In this document: piece by piece, positions 1 to 9,638 of the stretch
Numbering within the stretch: the stretch's first letter is position 1
How the letters are laid out: each line of letters starts with the position of its first letter
From: Lachnospiraceae bacterium
GTDB taxonomy: Bacteria > Bacillota > Clostridia > Lachnospirales > Lachnospiraceae
Direction of reading: 5' to 3'
NCBI GenBank assembly: GCA_016294075.1
Contig: JAEDCQ010000002.1
Location: 186,001-250,000, forward strand
DNA: 64,000 bases
Made by a program: the position numbers and the translations under genes
The notes under the pieces: model-generated
Told to the model about the DNA's origin: nothing
Databases searched by the model: none
Seen by the model: the letters and a program-made list of their open reading frames with translations, nothing else

Positions 1-1
1 C

Positions 2-619
2 CCAAGCTGCTTTATTGAATCAAAATTAAAACAGAATCCGGATTTAAACGGCAGAACGATAATGCTGCGCAACTTTATTTCCGTCAGTGAGCCGTCCGGC
101 AAAAAGGCGGAGTATCCGTATGTATTATACTTTGGACGATATTCAGAAGAAAAAGGCATTCATACTCTGGTAAAGGCCGCAAAGGAATTGCCGGAAATAC
201 CATTTGTTTTTGCGGGCAACGGACCGTTTGAGGAAGAAGTAAATGCGGTTCCTAATATTGAAAATAAAGGTTTTACAACGGGAAGTGATTTGGCGGATTT
301 GATTGCGAATGCGTCCTTCAGCCTTATTGCATCGGAATGCTTTGAAAACTGTCCATTTTCGGTTATGGAATCCCAGATGCTGGGAACACCTGTAATAGGG
401 GCCAATATAGGAGGAATACCGGAACTGATACGCGAAGGCGTGGATGGAGAGTTGTTTGAGAGCGGTAATGTAGAGAAGCTAAAAGAAAGAATCAAATTAT
501 TGTGGAATGAAGAGGAACGTCAAAAACAGTATGCAAGTGCATGTGAAACAATATCTTATGATTCTGTAGAAAAATACTGTGAGAAACTAGAGGATATTTA
601 TCGTAGAAAAGGGGAATAG
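2..619 (+). CDS. Glycosyltransferase family 4, C-terminal part (cut by window edge)
   Basis: The reading frame is open to the left edge, so the ATG at 62 is internal and the gene starts outside the window. What is seen is the C-terminal Rossmann half of a GT-B retaining glycosyltransferase: a YFGRYSEEKG strand-loop typical of GT4 domain starts, then an E-x7-E motif inside ECFENCPFSVMES that binds the nucleotide-sugar, followed by GTPVIGANIGGIPELI. Such enzymes move a sugar from an NDP-sugar to a lipid-linked or glycan acceptor at the inner membrane face. It ends 17 bases before the radical SAM gene, so the two are probably co-transcribed. GC content is higher than in the genes from 1833 on. 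Family is clear; donor and acceptor are unknown. Confidence 0.9.
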   Translation, partial: PSCFIESKLKQNPDLNGRTIMLRNFISVSEPSGKKAEYPYVLYFGRYSEEKGIHTLVKAAKELPEIPFVFAGNGPFEEEVNAVPNIENKGFTTGSDLADLIANASFSLIASECFENCPFSVMESQMLGTPVIGANIGGIPELIREGVDGELFESGNVEKLKERIKLLWNEEERQKQYASACETISYDSVEKYCEKLEDIYRRKGE

Positions 620-636
620 GAAGACAGGAGAATCGC

Positions 637-1812
637 ATGGCTGAAAAAAAATTAAACGGAACCGTCATTGTGACATATCGCTGCAATGCACGCTGTTCCA
701 TGTGTAACCGCTATAAAGCGCCTTCCAAACCGGAAGAGGAGTTGAGTATAGAGACAATCAAGAAGCTGCCGAGGATGTATTTTACAAACATTACCGGGGG
801 AGAACCTTTTATTCGTACTGATTTAAAAGATATTGTGCGGGAACTGTATAAAAAGAGTGACCGTATTGTTATCTCCACAAACGGCTTCTTTACAGACCGG
901 ATAGTAGATTTATGTAAAGAGTTTCCGAATATCGGTATTCGTATATCGATTGAAGGATTGGAAGAGACAAATAATGAAATACGCGGACTTCAGGATGGTT
1001 TCAATAAGGGATATTCTACCTTAAAGAAGCTGGTTGATATGGGGATGAAGGATGTCGGATTCGGCATGACGGTTCAGGATAGAAATGCAGCCGATTTGGT
1101 GCCGCTCTATGAGCTTTCCAATCAAATGAATATGGAATTTGCAACGGCGTCCCTTCATAACAGTTTTTATTTTGTGGAATCCAAAAATATCATTAATGAC
1201 CGTCCGCTTGTGGCAAAGAATTTTGAGAATCTCGTAAATGAGCTGCTTGCCTCAAAGAGTCCGAAAAAATGGTTTCGTGCGTATTTTAACCATGGGCTTA
1301 TCAATTATATTTATGGACAGAAGCGATTGCTTCCCTGTGATATGAGTTTTGATACCTTCTTTATTGACCCTTACGGGGATGTTATGCCGTGCAACGGTAC
1401 GAAGGACAAAGAGGTTATGGGAAACCTAAATACGCAGGAGTGGGACGAACTCTGGAACAGTCCGGAGGCCGAAAAGGTCCGTGCCAATGTACGCTGTTGT
1501 GACCGTAACTGCTGGATGATTGGTTCGGTGTCTCCTGCAATGCACAAATATATCTGGGTACCGGCATGGTGGGTCATCCGCCACAAGCTTAAATTCTGGA
1601 CGAAGAAAAAGTACAGCATGTATGAAAATAAAATTGTCCGTGATTACCGTGATGGTAAAGTGAGTAAGGCGCAGTTGGATGCATGCTCTACCTGCGATAT
1701 GAATTGTGCGGCAAGCAACGGTCTTTCTGAAGAAAGTCAGGCACAGCTTGCGCAAAAGAGCGGAGAAGAGATTGTGTCAGAGGATTTGAAGCGGCAGGAG
1801 ATGGTGAAATAG
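637..1812 (+). CDS. Radical SAM / SPASM domain protein
   Basis: This 391-residue protein has the radical SAM cluster motif C-x3-C-x2-C at Cys16, Cys20 and Cys23, which binds a 4Fe-4S cluster and S-adenosylmethionine, and a GGEPF motif around residue 55. The C-terminal half carries a SPASM-like cysteine set: DPYGDVMPCNG, then a Cys-rich block (RCCDRNC), and finally CSTCDMNC near residue 350, suggesting auxiliary iron-sulfur clusters. A stretch rich in Trp and hydrophobic residues (WVPAWWVIRHKLKFW) could touch the membrane. AGGAG eight bases upstream supports the ATG. Its position directly after a GT4 suggests modification of an envelope glycan or lipid, but SPASM proteins also mature peptides, so the substrate is unknown. 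Confidence 0.88.
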   Translation: MAEKKLNGTVIVTYRCNARCSMCNRYKAPSKPEEELSIETIKKLPRMYFTNITGGEPFIRTDLKDIVRELYKKSDRIVISTNGFFTDRIVDLCKEFPNIGIRISIEGLEETNNEIRGLQDGFNKGYSTLKKLVDMGMKDVGFGMTVQDRNAADLVPLYELSNQMNMEFATASLHNSFYFVESKNIINDRPLVAKNFENLVNELLASKSPKKWFRAYFNHGLINYIYGQKRLLPCDMSFDTFFIDPYGDVMPCNGTKDKEVMGNLNTQEWDELWNSPEAEKVRANVRCCDRNCWMIGSVSPAMHKYIWVPAWWVIRHKLKFWTKKKYSMYENKIVRDYRDGKVSKAQLDACSTCDMNCAASNGLSEESQAQLAQKSGEEIVSEDLKRQEMVK

Positions 1813-1832
1813 GAGAAAAAGAGAAAACAGAA

Positions 1833-3509
1833 ATGGAAAAAAGAAGTGCATTATATAGCAAATTTGAAAAATATGGATATAAAATTGCTATGGGGATATT
1901 GTTAATCGCTATAACTATAAATTTGAGTTTTAATTGTTATGGTGCTTCTATAGCCGGGGATGAATACTTTTCTATGGGATTTGCAAATAATACTGAAGAC
2001 TTTTTGTTTTTAACACTTGGAGCAATTGAAATATACGGAACGGATAATTGGATAACGGGAGAATTTTTGCACGATTGGATTTCAGTGCAGGAAGACGGAA
2101 AATTTGCGATAATGCCGATTCACCGTAATGTCAGGAATGATGTTCATCCTCCATTATATTTTATGTTACTTAATTTTATTAGTAGTTTTTTTGTTGATGA
2201 GGTAACATTGTTTCCGGGATATCTTATTAATGTGATATCGGGTATTATGCTTTGTTTACTGATTTATCTTGTTATGAGAAAAACTTTTACTAATAGGTGG
2301 ATAGCATTAATACCACCTTTATTTTGGGCAACGAGTATGGCCGGAAGTATTACTATGACTTATTTAAGAATGTATGCACCTTTATGCGCTTTGACGATGC
2401 TGTGTTTATATCTGCATATATTATATATGGAGCAAGAAAATATAAAGTTCTGGCCTCTTTTCTGGTTGTTTGGGTGTACACTTGTTGGAACGCTAACACA
2501 CTACTATTACTATATTATGCAGTTTGCATTATTTATGGTAATAGTAATAACTTTGTTGTGCCAAAGACAAATTAAAAAATTATTTTACTACGGAATGAGT
2601 TTGTTTGGAGGAGAGGTAATTTCTATCGCAGCATACCCATATGTATTCCGGCATTTGTTATACAGTGAACGAGGTGTTCAGGTACAGGAAAATCTCGTGA
2701 ATAGTGATTGGGCTTATTATCAGGATTTCTTTATGGAATATATGAAGACGATTAATTATTATGTATTTTTTAATCGGTTCAGTATAATATTTGTATGTTT
2801 AATCCTCTGTGTTTTTGCAACATGGATGATAAATATATTAATTAAACATGGTTACGTAAAAAGAAATATTCCTTTTATAGACGATAAAAAGGAAGATCGT
2901 ATTTTTATAGAAAAAAATGGAAAATATAATCTGATGCTTATGATAATTGTTACAGTTGTATATTTCCTGATTTTATTTAAAATATCATATACTTCACGTT
3001 GGTTGTACATAAGTCCTATTTTTGCATTGTTAGGAATAATTACTATTGGTCTTTTTGCTATTGCAGTAAATAAAATGCATATAAAGAATTATGGTCTGAT
3101 TCTTTTCGTTATCAGTTGTTTTTTCCTTTGCCCGAAAATTCCAGATACAATAGAATGGGCTGTTAAGGAAAATAGTAATACACGTAGGTTGCATGAGGAG
3201 ATCGTGGCATATAGCGATAATTGTGATGTGCTTTTCTTTTATGATGAATGGAATAATTTGTATGATAATCAAATATTGGAACTAATGGAATTTGATCAGA
3301 TACGTGCAATCCCGGTAGAAGAAATAGAAAATACCAATTATAAAAATATTCTATTATCCAGACAGGATTCGGATAATCTGCTGCTTTATATTCCAACCAA
3401 GATAGAAGGATATGAATCAAAGATTGGGTATATAATTGATAAAATTGGAGTAAAGAAGTATCATTTAATTCGTGAAGATAAGCATGCCATATACTTTGCG
3501 GAACTATAG
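1833..3509 (+). CDS. GT-C type membrane glycosyltransferase (ArnT/PMT-like)
   Basis: A 558-residue polytopic membrane protein with about ten hydrophobic segments. After the first segment it has an acidic GDEYFS motif (about residue 40), and before the second helix DVHPPLYFMLL. The paired acidic loop and HPPLY motif are hallmarks of GT-C enzymes of the ArnT/PMT_2 kind, which use a polyprenyl-phosphate sugar on the outer face of the membrane. A non-membrane tail follows the last helix. It begins the AT-rich part of the locus and is followed 18 bases later by an ABC flippase. The polyprenyl-phosphate donor could be supplied by the DPM1-like enzyme at 14792. Sugar and acceptor are unknown; GT-C assignment is by motif and topology only. 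Confidence 0.72.
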   Translation: MEKRSALYSKFEKYGYKIAMGILLIAITINLSFNCYGASIAGDEYFSMGFANNTEDFLFLTLGAIEIYGTDNWITGEFLHDWISVQEDGKFAIMPIHRNVRNDVHPPLYFMLLNFISSFFVDEVTLFPGYLINVISGIMLCLLIYLVMRKTFTNRWIALIPPLFWATSMAGSITMTYLRMYAPLCALTMLCLYLHILYMEQENIKFWPLFWLFGCTLVGTLTHYYYYIMQFALFMVIVITLLCQRQIKKLFYYGMSLFGGEVISIAAYPYVFRHLLYSERGVQVQENLVNSDWAYYQDFFMEYMKTINYYVFFNRFSIIFVCLILCVFATWMINILIKHGYVKRNIPFIDDKKEDRIFIEKNGKYNLMLMIIVTVVYFLILFKISYTSRWLYISPIFALLGIITIGLFAIAVNKMHIKNYGLILFVISCFFLCPKIPDTIEWAVKENSNTRRLHEEIVAYSDNCDVLFFYDEWNNLYDNQILELMEFDQIRAIPVEEIENTNYKNILLSRQDSDNLLLYIPTKIEGYESKIGYIIDKIGVKKYHLIREDKHAIYFAEL

Positions 3510-3527
3510 CAGATATATAGAGGATTA

Positions 3528-5264
3528 ATGATGGAATTGATTAAAAAAGCTTGGTCAGTATTTGAACGTAAACAGAAAATAAGATTTTTTGAATTGCTTG
3601 TTGCTATTTTTATCGGAACTGCATTGGAAACAGTGGGTGTTGCAGCGATTGTACCATTTATTAGTGTTATTGTAAATCCCAACAGTTTACTTAAAAATCC
3701 ATTATTAAAGTTTTGCTATGATGGTTTGGGAATGAATAATACGAATGATTTTATTATTTTTCTGGCTGTATTATTAATATTTGTCTATATTGCAAAGAAT
3801 GCATATCTTTGTTTTATGTATGATATTCAATTTAGATTTGTGTATAATAATCAGCGCCGTATTGCGACTAAGTTAATGACAAGCTATTTGAGACAGCCAT
3901 ATAGCTATCATCTGCAGCATAACAGCGCCGAATATATTCATAATATTATGCAGGACGTAGATACATTTTGTACAACAATGCTTTATGTTATTAATTTAAT
4001 TACAGATGTAATGGTATGTTCGGCTTTGGTTATAGTTCTATTTATTGCTGATAAGAGTATTACAATTGGTGTAGTGGCACTGGTGGGAACCGTTATTCTG
4101 GCGTTTTATAAAAGCTATAAGAAAAAACTGCTTATTTTGGGAGATGAAAAACGATTCTATTACTCAAAGAGTATGCAGACCATTCAGCAGGCATTTGGCG
4201 GAGTAAAAGAATTGAAGGTGTTTGGAAGGGAAGATTTTTTTGTAAAGAATTATTATTACGAATGTGGAAAGTTTACAAATTCCAGAAGAAAGGTGTCTAC
4301 CTATAGTATGATGCCGAAACCGATAATGGAGACGGTTTGTGTGGCAGCACTATTATTGATAATCTCTTTAAAAGTTGCAAGCGGGGTGGCAGTAACTTAT
4401 TTTGTGCCTACTTTATCGGTATTCGCATTGGCAGTGATACGTATATTGCCGTCTAGTTCCAGAATTTCCTCCAGTGTAAGCAATATTTCTTATGGGAAAG
4501 CTTCTATTGAAACAATTTATCAGGATATACAGAATATTGAAGCAAAAAAAGAAAAAGAGTCTTTTGTGCACCGGAATGCTGTCGATTTTACTAATCGGAT
4601 AAAATTGACAGATGTGGAATTTGCTTATGAGGGTGCAGATAAAAAGGTATTAGATGGGGTGTCGATTTGTATTCCAAAAAATAAATCCGTTGCATTTATC
4701 GGTCCTTCGGGAGCGGGAAAGACTACTCTTGTAGATATTATTTTGGGGGTATTGGATTATCAAAGCGGAACTGTGAAAATTGATGATAATGAATTAAGAG
4801 AGTGCAGGGAAGAATGGCAAAAGAAGGTTGGATATATTCCTCAAAATATTTATATTTTAGATGATTCTATTAAGAGAAATATAGCATTTGCCATTAGTGA
4901 CGATGAAATAAATGAAGACAGGATGTGGAAAGCAATAGAGCAGGCACAGTTAAAGGAGTTTGTTTTATCATTGCCGGACGGGATAGATACGGTAATAGGA
5001 GAGCGCGGTTCCCGTATTTCAGGTGGACAGAGACAGCGTATTGGAATTGCACGTGCATTATACCATGATCCGGAAGTTTTAGTGTTAGATGAAGCGACTT
5101 CAGCTTTGGATTATGAAACAGAAACTGCTGTTATGGAAGCAATTGATGCATTGAATGGATCTAAGACATTGATTATTATAGCGCATCGCTTATCAACAAT
5201 AGAAAATTGTAATATGGTTTATAGGGTTGAAAATGGAAAGGCTGTATTGGAGAAGGATAATTAA
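3528..5264 (+). CDS. ABC transporter, fused permease-ATPase (PglK/MsbA-like flippase)
   Basis: A 578-residue half-transporter: six membrane helices in the first roughly 320 residues, then an ATPase domain with Walker A GPSGAGKTT at residue 392, signature SGGQRQR at 498 and Walker B VLVLDEATSALD shortly after. N-terminal LETVGVAAIVPFI is shared with the second transporter at 16979, so the two are paralogs. The family includes PglK, which flips polyprenyl-diphosphate-linked oligosaccharides. With no Wzx seen in the window, this is the likely exporter of the glycan made by module A. An AGAGGA site six bases before the second ATG (3531) makes 3531 an equally good start. The next gene overlaps its 3' end, indicating one operon. 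Confidence 0.9.
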   Translation: MMELIKKAWSVFERKQKIRFFELLVAIFIGTALETVGVAAIVPFISVIVNPNSLLKNPLLKFCYDGLGMNNTNDFIIFLAVLLIFVYIAKNAYLCFMYDIQFRFVYNNQRRIATKLMTSYLRQPYSYHLQHNSAEYIHNIMQDVDTFCTTMLYVINLITDVMVCSALVIVLFIADKSITIGVVALVGTVILAFYKSYKKKLLILGDEKRFYYSKSMQTIQQAFGGVKELKVFGREDFFVKNYYYECGKFTNSRRKVSTYSMMPKPIMETVCVAALLLIISLKVASGVAVTYFVPTLSVFALAVIRILPSSSRISSSVSNISYGKASIETIYQDIQNIEAKKEKESFVHRNAVDFTNRIKLTDVEFAYEGADKKVLDGVSICIPKNKSVAFIGPSGAGKTTLVDIILGVLDYQSGTVKIDDNELRECREEWQKKVGYIPQNIYILDDSIKRNIAFAISDDEINEDRMWKAIEQAQLKEFVLSLPDGIDTVIGERGSRISGGQRQRIGIARALYHDPEVLVLDEATSALDYETETAVMEAIDALNGSKTLIIIAHRLSTIENCNMVYRVENGKAVLEKDN

Positions 5265-6627
5265 TAGCAAAATTTCATACGGAACGGTGATTGCAGTTAT
5301 TGGAATTGTTTACTTTTTTACATTAGGTGATAACGGACCATATTTGATGCGTGATAGCGAGGCTTTTTTGAATCCAACACCGGCATTATTACAGAGTTAT
5401 TGGTTATATACCAATTTTTTGCAAGTATGTAAGTATGTTTTTGGACAGAAATTCTTCTTAGAGGCGATTTTTATTTTACAAGGAATACTTGCATTGATTA
5501 CATCGGTATGGGTGACTGAATATTTTCGTAAATACTTCAGTATGGGATATTTGAGCGGATTGCTTGTATATATTTGCGTGTTACTTCCATATGGTTATTC
5601 TCTTCCGGAGAATGTAGTGACACATCATATTATGACCGAAGCATTATCCATTCCGTTGTTTTATATCTGTTTGCTGTTCTCATGTAAAACTTTTCTGGAA
5701 GAAAACTATTATTATATGATTATTGTTACATTAATGGGAATTCTGCTTATTTTATCCAGATCACAGTTATTGATTTGTGTGCCGGCTATTGCATTTTTAT
5801 TTGCTATAATATTTGTCAAAGAGAGTGTTTTTAGAATAGCAGATAGGATTAAAGTCAAGAGAGAAATTGCAGTTGCTTTTTTTACGCTGTTTTTGAGTGC
5901 GTTCTTGACCGTATTGATTTACATGACCTTTACAAAAACAACGATAGGTTCGCAACTTACAGCAGCTATTTCCGGACGGGTAATGTGTTTAATGGAATAT
6001 GATGACAGGGAATTATTTGAAGGTGAAACACAGGAAATATACGATGCTTTATTTAAAAATGCAGACGAAGGCGGACATATAGAAAAATATTTTAGAACAG
6101 ACTCTTGGCGGTCATATGATATTGCAGATCATACAAATGAGAATGGGAAAGCATGCCTGCCGATTATTAGAGAATTTTATAATGAAAAATATGGAGAAGA
6201 AAATGCGGGAGAATATGTTTTACAGTCTTATTATGATAGAAATTATATAATAATGACACTATTTAAAAATCATATTTTTGATTATGCAATTATGTCAATC
6301 CAATTAATGACACAGAGTTTTGTAGCAAGTGTATTTATTCAACCGGACCCAATCCGTAACTTATGTTATATAATCACCTTTTTCATATACTTAGGAACAA
6401 TTGAGGCATTGTATGTAACTGATAGAAAGATGAAAGTGGATAAAAAGTACATTGTGCCTATGATGATTACGTTATTGTTTTTAACGATAAATGCGGTATT
6501 AACTAATATTATTTTTTACGGACAGCAAAGATATGTAATATATACCTTTGGCATGTTTTATCTTTCGTGGTTTATTATGGTTCTGGGAATATACAGAAGT
6601 AGAAAGGAACAGACAGAAAGTGAGTGA
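5233..6627 (+). CDS. Polytopic membrane protein, possible GT-C glycosyltransferase
   Basis: About 464 residues with roughly ten hydrophobic segments, a long soluble stretch around residues 235-330 (DDRELFEGETQEIYDALF onward) and a final membrane block. The first loop after helix 1 contains MRDSEAFLNPTP, an acidic loop placed where GT-C enzymes carry catalytic residues, but no firm family motif was recognised. The frame also opens with a TTG at 5227; I prefer the ATG at 5233 because a GGG lies six bases before it. It overlaps the ABC gene by about 30 bases and its stop overlaps the next start by eight bases, so it is translated as part of the same operon. It could be a glycosyltransferase or a polymerase-like protein; function is not settled. 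Confidence 0.65.
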   Translation: MERLYWRRIINSKISYGTVIAVIGIVYFFTLGDNGPYLMRDSEAFLNPTPALLQSYWLYTNFLQVCKYVFGQKFFLEAIFILQGILALITSVWVTEYFRKYFSMGYLSGLLVYICVLLPYGYSLPENVVTHHIMTEALSIPLFYICLLFSCKTFLEENYYYMIIVTLMGILLILSRSQLLICVPAIAFLFAIIFVKESVFRIADRIKVKREIAVAFFTLFLSAFLTVLIYMTFTKTTIGSQLTAAISGRVMCLMEYDDRELFEGETQEIYDALFKNADEGGHIEKYFRTDSWRSYDIADHTNENGKACLPIIREFYNEKYGEENAGEYVLQSYYDRNYIIMTLFKNHIFDYAIMSIQLMTQSFVASVFIQPDPIRNLCYIITFFIYLGTIEALYVTDRKMKVDKKYIVPMMITLLFLTINAVLTNIIFYGQQRYVIYTFGMFYLSWFIMVLGIYRSRKEQTESE

Positions 6628-7660
6628 ACTTGTAAGTGTTATAATTCCTATATATAATACGGAAAAATATTTGGAGAGCTGTATAGAGTCTGTTTTGCAT
6701 CAGACGCATCAAAATCTTGAAATTATACTTGTGGATGATGGGTCTACTGATGGCTCATCTGCTATTTGTGATAGTTTTGAACAAAAAAATAGTAGAATAA
6801 AAGTAATACATAAGGAAAATGAAGGATTGGGATATACTCGCAACTGCGGATTAAAATATGCTACGGGTGAATATGTGTCTTTCTTTGACTCGGATGATAT
6901 TTTAGATGAAAATACCTATGAATATTGTATCCAGGAAATGAAAAAGTACCACGCGGATGCCTGTTTTTTTGGAAGAAAAACCTTTACAGAATCAGGAGAA
7001 TACACAGTTAATACAAATGTTCCTGAAAAACTGATTTATAGGGGAAGAGAAGTAGCAGAAGAGTTTTCAAAGAATTATATTGGCTGGCTTCAATATGAAC
7101 AAACAAATCCGTATATAAAAGAATCTTCTTGTTGCGCTTTATATAGACGTGATATTATTGAAAAAAATAATATACAGTTTCCTTCAGAGAGGGAATGTTT
7201 GAGTGAGGATGCTTTTTTCAATATGGATATCTGCAGGAATGCAGACTGTGTAATTATTATTCCCAAGAACTTTTATAATTATCGTTATAATCCCAACTCA
7301 TTAACAACCAAGTATGATGCTGAACGTTTCAGACGTATTTTGGGGTATTATCAAAAATTGCTTGAATACATCAAAAAGTTTCCTAACGTAACGGATGCAG
7401 AAGAACGGGTTGATTATAAATTTTTTGCGTTGGTTAGGGGAATTATCAAAAGGGAGATAGAGCAGTCTAAGTGGTTAGAATGTAAAGTGGTGATACAGAA
7501 AATAAGGAAACTTGTATCTTGTGAAGAAGTTTTTTTTGTTTCTTCAAGAATCAATGCTGATAAGGTGGACAAGAATACCAGAATATTTTTATCATGGTTA
7601 AAAAACAGAAGATGTATTGTTATATATTTATTTTACAAGGTTAGGAAAGTATTTTCATGA
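6620..7660 (+). CDS. Glycosyltransferase family 2
   Basis: A GT-A fold inverting transferase. It opens with LVSVIIPIYNTEKYLESCI, then VDDGSTDGS, and has the metal-binding DSDD motif about 90 residues in, which coordinates the NDP-sugar. The frame extends upstream to 6548, but the GTG at 6620 is the better start: it lies inside an eight-base overlap with the previous stop, an AAAGGA site is 11 bases upstream, and the product then begins where family members begin (about 346 residues). The C-terminal 100 residues are basic and helical. ATGA overlap joins it to the next gene. It adds a sugar during assembly of the lipid-linked glycan in the cytoplasm; donor unknown. Confidence 0.9.
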   Translation: MSELVSVIIPIYNTEKYLESCIESVLHQTHQNLEIILVDDGSTDGSSAICDSFEQKNSRIKVIHKENEGLGYTRNCGLKYATGEYVSFFDSDDILDENTYEYCIQEMKKYHADACFFGRKTFTESGEYTVNTNVPEKLIYRGREVAEEFSKNYIGWLQYEQTNPYIKESSCCALYRRDIIEKNNIQFPSERECLSEDAFFNMDICRNADCVIIIPKNFYNYRYNPNSLTTKYDAERFRRILGYYQKLLEYIKKFPNVTDAEERVDYKFFALVRGIIKREIEQSKWLECKVVIQKIRKLVSCEEVFFVSSRINADKVDKNTRIFLSWLKNRRCIVIYLFYKVRKVFS

Positions 7661-8706
7661 AAATATGTTTTATTACCGCGACACTTGCAGGTGGAGGAGC
7701 TGAGAGGGTAATTGCGAATCTGTCAAATGAAATGACTTCTCGTGGTCATCAGGTTACCATATTATTAACTACGGAAAAAGTAGTAGAATATTCATTAAAT
7801 GAGCGAATTGAAGTTATTCAGGTTAGTAATAGAACTTCCCATGGGATTAAAGAACGAATAAACAGAATTCGTAATTTGAGAAGATTCTTTAAGATGCATA
7901 AAGATTTTTATTATATATCTATGCCAACAGATACGAATATTTTTGTGCTTCTTGCATCAATATTTTTAAAGATAAATTTGATTATTTCTGAACGTAATGA
8001 TCCTAATCAATATGAACACCGAATAATTCGTAATGTTCTGTATTGTCTGGCAAAAAAAATCGTATTTCAAACAAAAGATGCAAGTCTTTGTTTTTCAAAA
8101 AGATTGCAAAAACTTGGGAAAATAATTTTAAATCCTGTTAGTGAAACGTTACCTATGCCATATGTGGGGACAAAAGAGAAGAGGATTGTTGCAGTCGGAA
8201 GATTGGATGAACAGAAGAATCATAAGTTGTTGATTGATGCATTTTCATGTTTTGTGCATGAAAATCCGGAATATAAATTAGATATTTATGGAAGAGGTTC
8301 CCTTCAGGAAAATTTAATGAATCAGATTAGAAAGATGGACTTAGAGGCCAACGTATCTCTCCGGGGATTTAGCAAGGATGTATGGTCTGAAGCCTCGAAT
8401 GCTATGATGTATGTATTATCTTCTGATTATGAAGGCATGCCGAATTCATTGTTAGAAGCAATGGCAATGGGAATGGCCGTCGTTTCTACTAATTGTCCGA
8501 TTGGCGGAGCTTCTATGTTAATTGAAGATCGGGTGAATGGACTGCTTGTGCCGGTAAATGATAGAAAAAAACTATACGAAGCAATGAGTTTTCTGGCAAA
8601 TAATCCGGATGTGGCTGAGTGTTATTCTAAGGAAGCATTAAAAATTCGCGAAAATCTGTCTGTTAAGAAAATTTGTGATGAGTGGTTGGAATATATACTT
8701 GATTAA
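7657..8706 (+). CDS. Glycosyltransferase family 4
   Basis: A 349-residue GT-B enzyme. The N-terminus MKICFITATLAGGGAERV is the classical GT4 opening with the GGGAER loop. The C-terminal domain begins at KRIVAVGRLDEQKNHKLLIDAF and holds the E-x7-E motif in DYEGMPNSLLEAMAMG, followed by CPIGGASMLI. It starts inside the stop of the GT2 gene (ATGA overlap), so the two are coupled and presumably add successive sugars. The CPxGGxxMLIxxxxNGLL pattern resembles GalNAc- or hexosyl-transferases of the PglH/PglJ type, but the exact donor cannot be read from the sequence. Confidence 0.9.
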   Translation: MKICFITATLAGGGAERVIANLSNEMTSRGHQVTILLTTEKVVEYSLNERIEVIQVSNRTSHGIKERINRIRNLRRFFKMHKDFYYISMPTDTNIFVLLASIFLKINLIISERNDPNQYEHRIIRNVLYCLAKKIVFQTKDASLCFSKRLQKLGKIILNPVSETLPMPYVGTKEKRIVAVGRLDEQKNHKLLIDAFSCFVHENPEYKLDIYGRGSLQENLMNQIRKMDLEANVSLRGFSKDVWSEASNAMMYVLSSDYEGMPNSLLEAMAMGMAVVSTNCPIGGASMLIEDRVNGLLVPVNDRKKLYEAMSFLANNPDVAECYSKEALKIRENLSVKKICDEWLEYILD

Positions 8707-8731
8707 TTTATTTGTATAAAAAGGATTGTAT

Positions 8732-9559
8732 ATGACAAGAGAGCAATTAAGAAAGCTTCAGAAGCTGCAGCTAAAAATAGCAATAGAGATAAAAAGGATA
8801 TGTGAAAAAAATGATATTACATATTTTTTAGATTGTGGCTCTATGCTGGGAGCAGTGAGGCACAAAGGGTTCATTCCGTGGGATGATGATATGGATATCG
8901 GCTTTTTGAGAGAAGATTATGATAAGTTTATTAATGTGGCTCGAAAAGAATTGGGGAAGGAATTCTATTTGCTTACTTGGGATGATAATGAGGTATATCC
9001 GCAGCCATATGCAAAGATATGTTTAAAGGATACGATTTATCGGGAGAAAATTGCCGGAGATTGTAATAGTGAAGAAAATGGGATCTTCGTGGATTTATTT
9101 CCATATGACAATATCTCAGATAACCGGATATTGCGGTTTTGTAATGGAATTATTAGAAAATTAGTGTCTCATATGCTTATGATTCAGAGTGGATATCATG
9201 TATGGGAGGGAAAAGGTTTTCTAAAAAAAATAAAATTTCTCCCGCTCATTATATGCAGTTTGATTTTTAGCAGGAAAGTACTAAAACACTTGTTCATGTA
9301 TATGGCATATATGTATAAAGGTGTCCATACTCAAGAAGTGGGGATTGAGGATGGGGGAATTTCTCTTTATTGGAGATATAAGAGAGAGAATCTTGAAAAA
9401 TTTATTGAAGAAAAGTTTGAAGAAGAAGACTTTATTATTCCTCAAAATTATGATGTTTTGTTGAAAACAGCCTATGGAAACTACATGGAACTTCCACCGG
9501 AGGAAAAGCGATGGAAGGGACATGAAATAGAAAAAATCGATTTCGGACCATATGAATAA
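8732..9559 (+). CDS. LicD family phosphotransferase
   Basis: About 275 residues. The family motif is near the N-terminus: FLDCGSMLGAVRHKG then PWDDDMDIG (residues about 31-55), the nucleotidyltransferase-fold metal site of LicD proteins. LicD enzymes transfer phosphocholine or related phospho-groups from CDP-activated donors to teichoic acids and capsules; eukaryotic fukutin-type relatives transfer ribitol or glycerol phosphate. The frame has a TTG at 8726, but ATG 8732 has an AAAAAGG site seven bases upstream and is preferred. It lies among glycosyltransferases of module A and probably adds a phospho-substituent to that glycan. No choline-activating genes (LicA/LicC) are nearby, so the group transferred is open. 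Confidence 0.88.
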   Translation: MTREQLRKLQKLQLKIAIEIKRICEKNDITYFLDCGSMLGAVRHKGFIPWDDDMDIGFLREDYDKFINVARKELGKEFYLLTWDDNEVYPQPYAKICLKDTIYREKIAGDCNSEENGIFVDLFPYDNISDNRILRFCNGIIRKLVSHMLMIQSGYHVWEGKGFLKKIKFLPLIICSLIFSRKVLKHLFMYMAYMYKGVHTQEVGIEDGGISLYWRYKRENLEKFIEEKFEEEDFIIPQNYDVLLKTAYGNYMELPPEEKRWKGHEIEKIDFGPYE

Positions 9560-9638
9560 GGACAACATTGGAAGGAAAAAATGGTGTGTGCTCAGAGTAT
9601 TTTAAGGAGTAAAATATTATGAAGGAATACAAAGTAGT

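Noticed and set aside
2297..2575. 92-codon + frame inside the GT-C gene at 1833
   Set aside because: Out of phase with a well-supported membrane protein and without a ribosome site.
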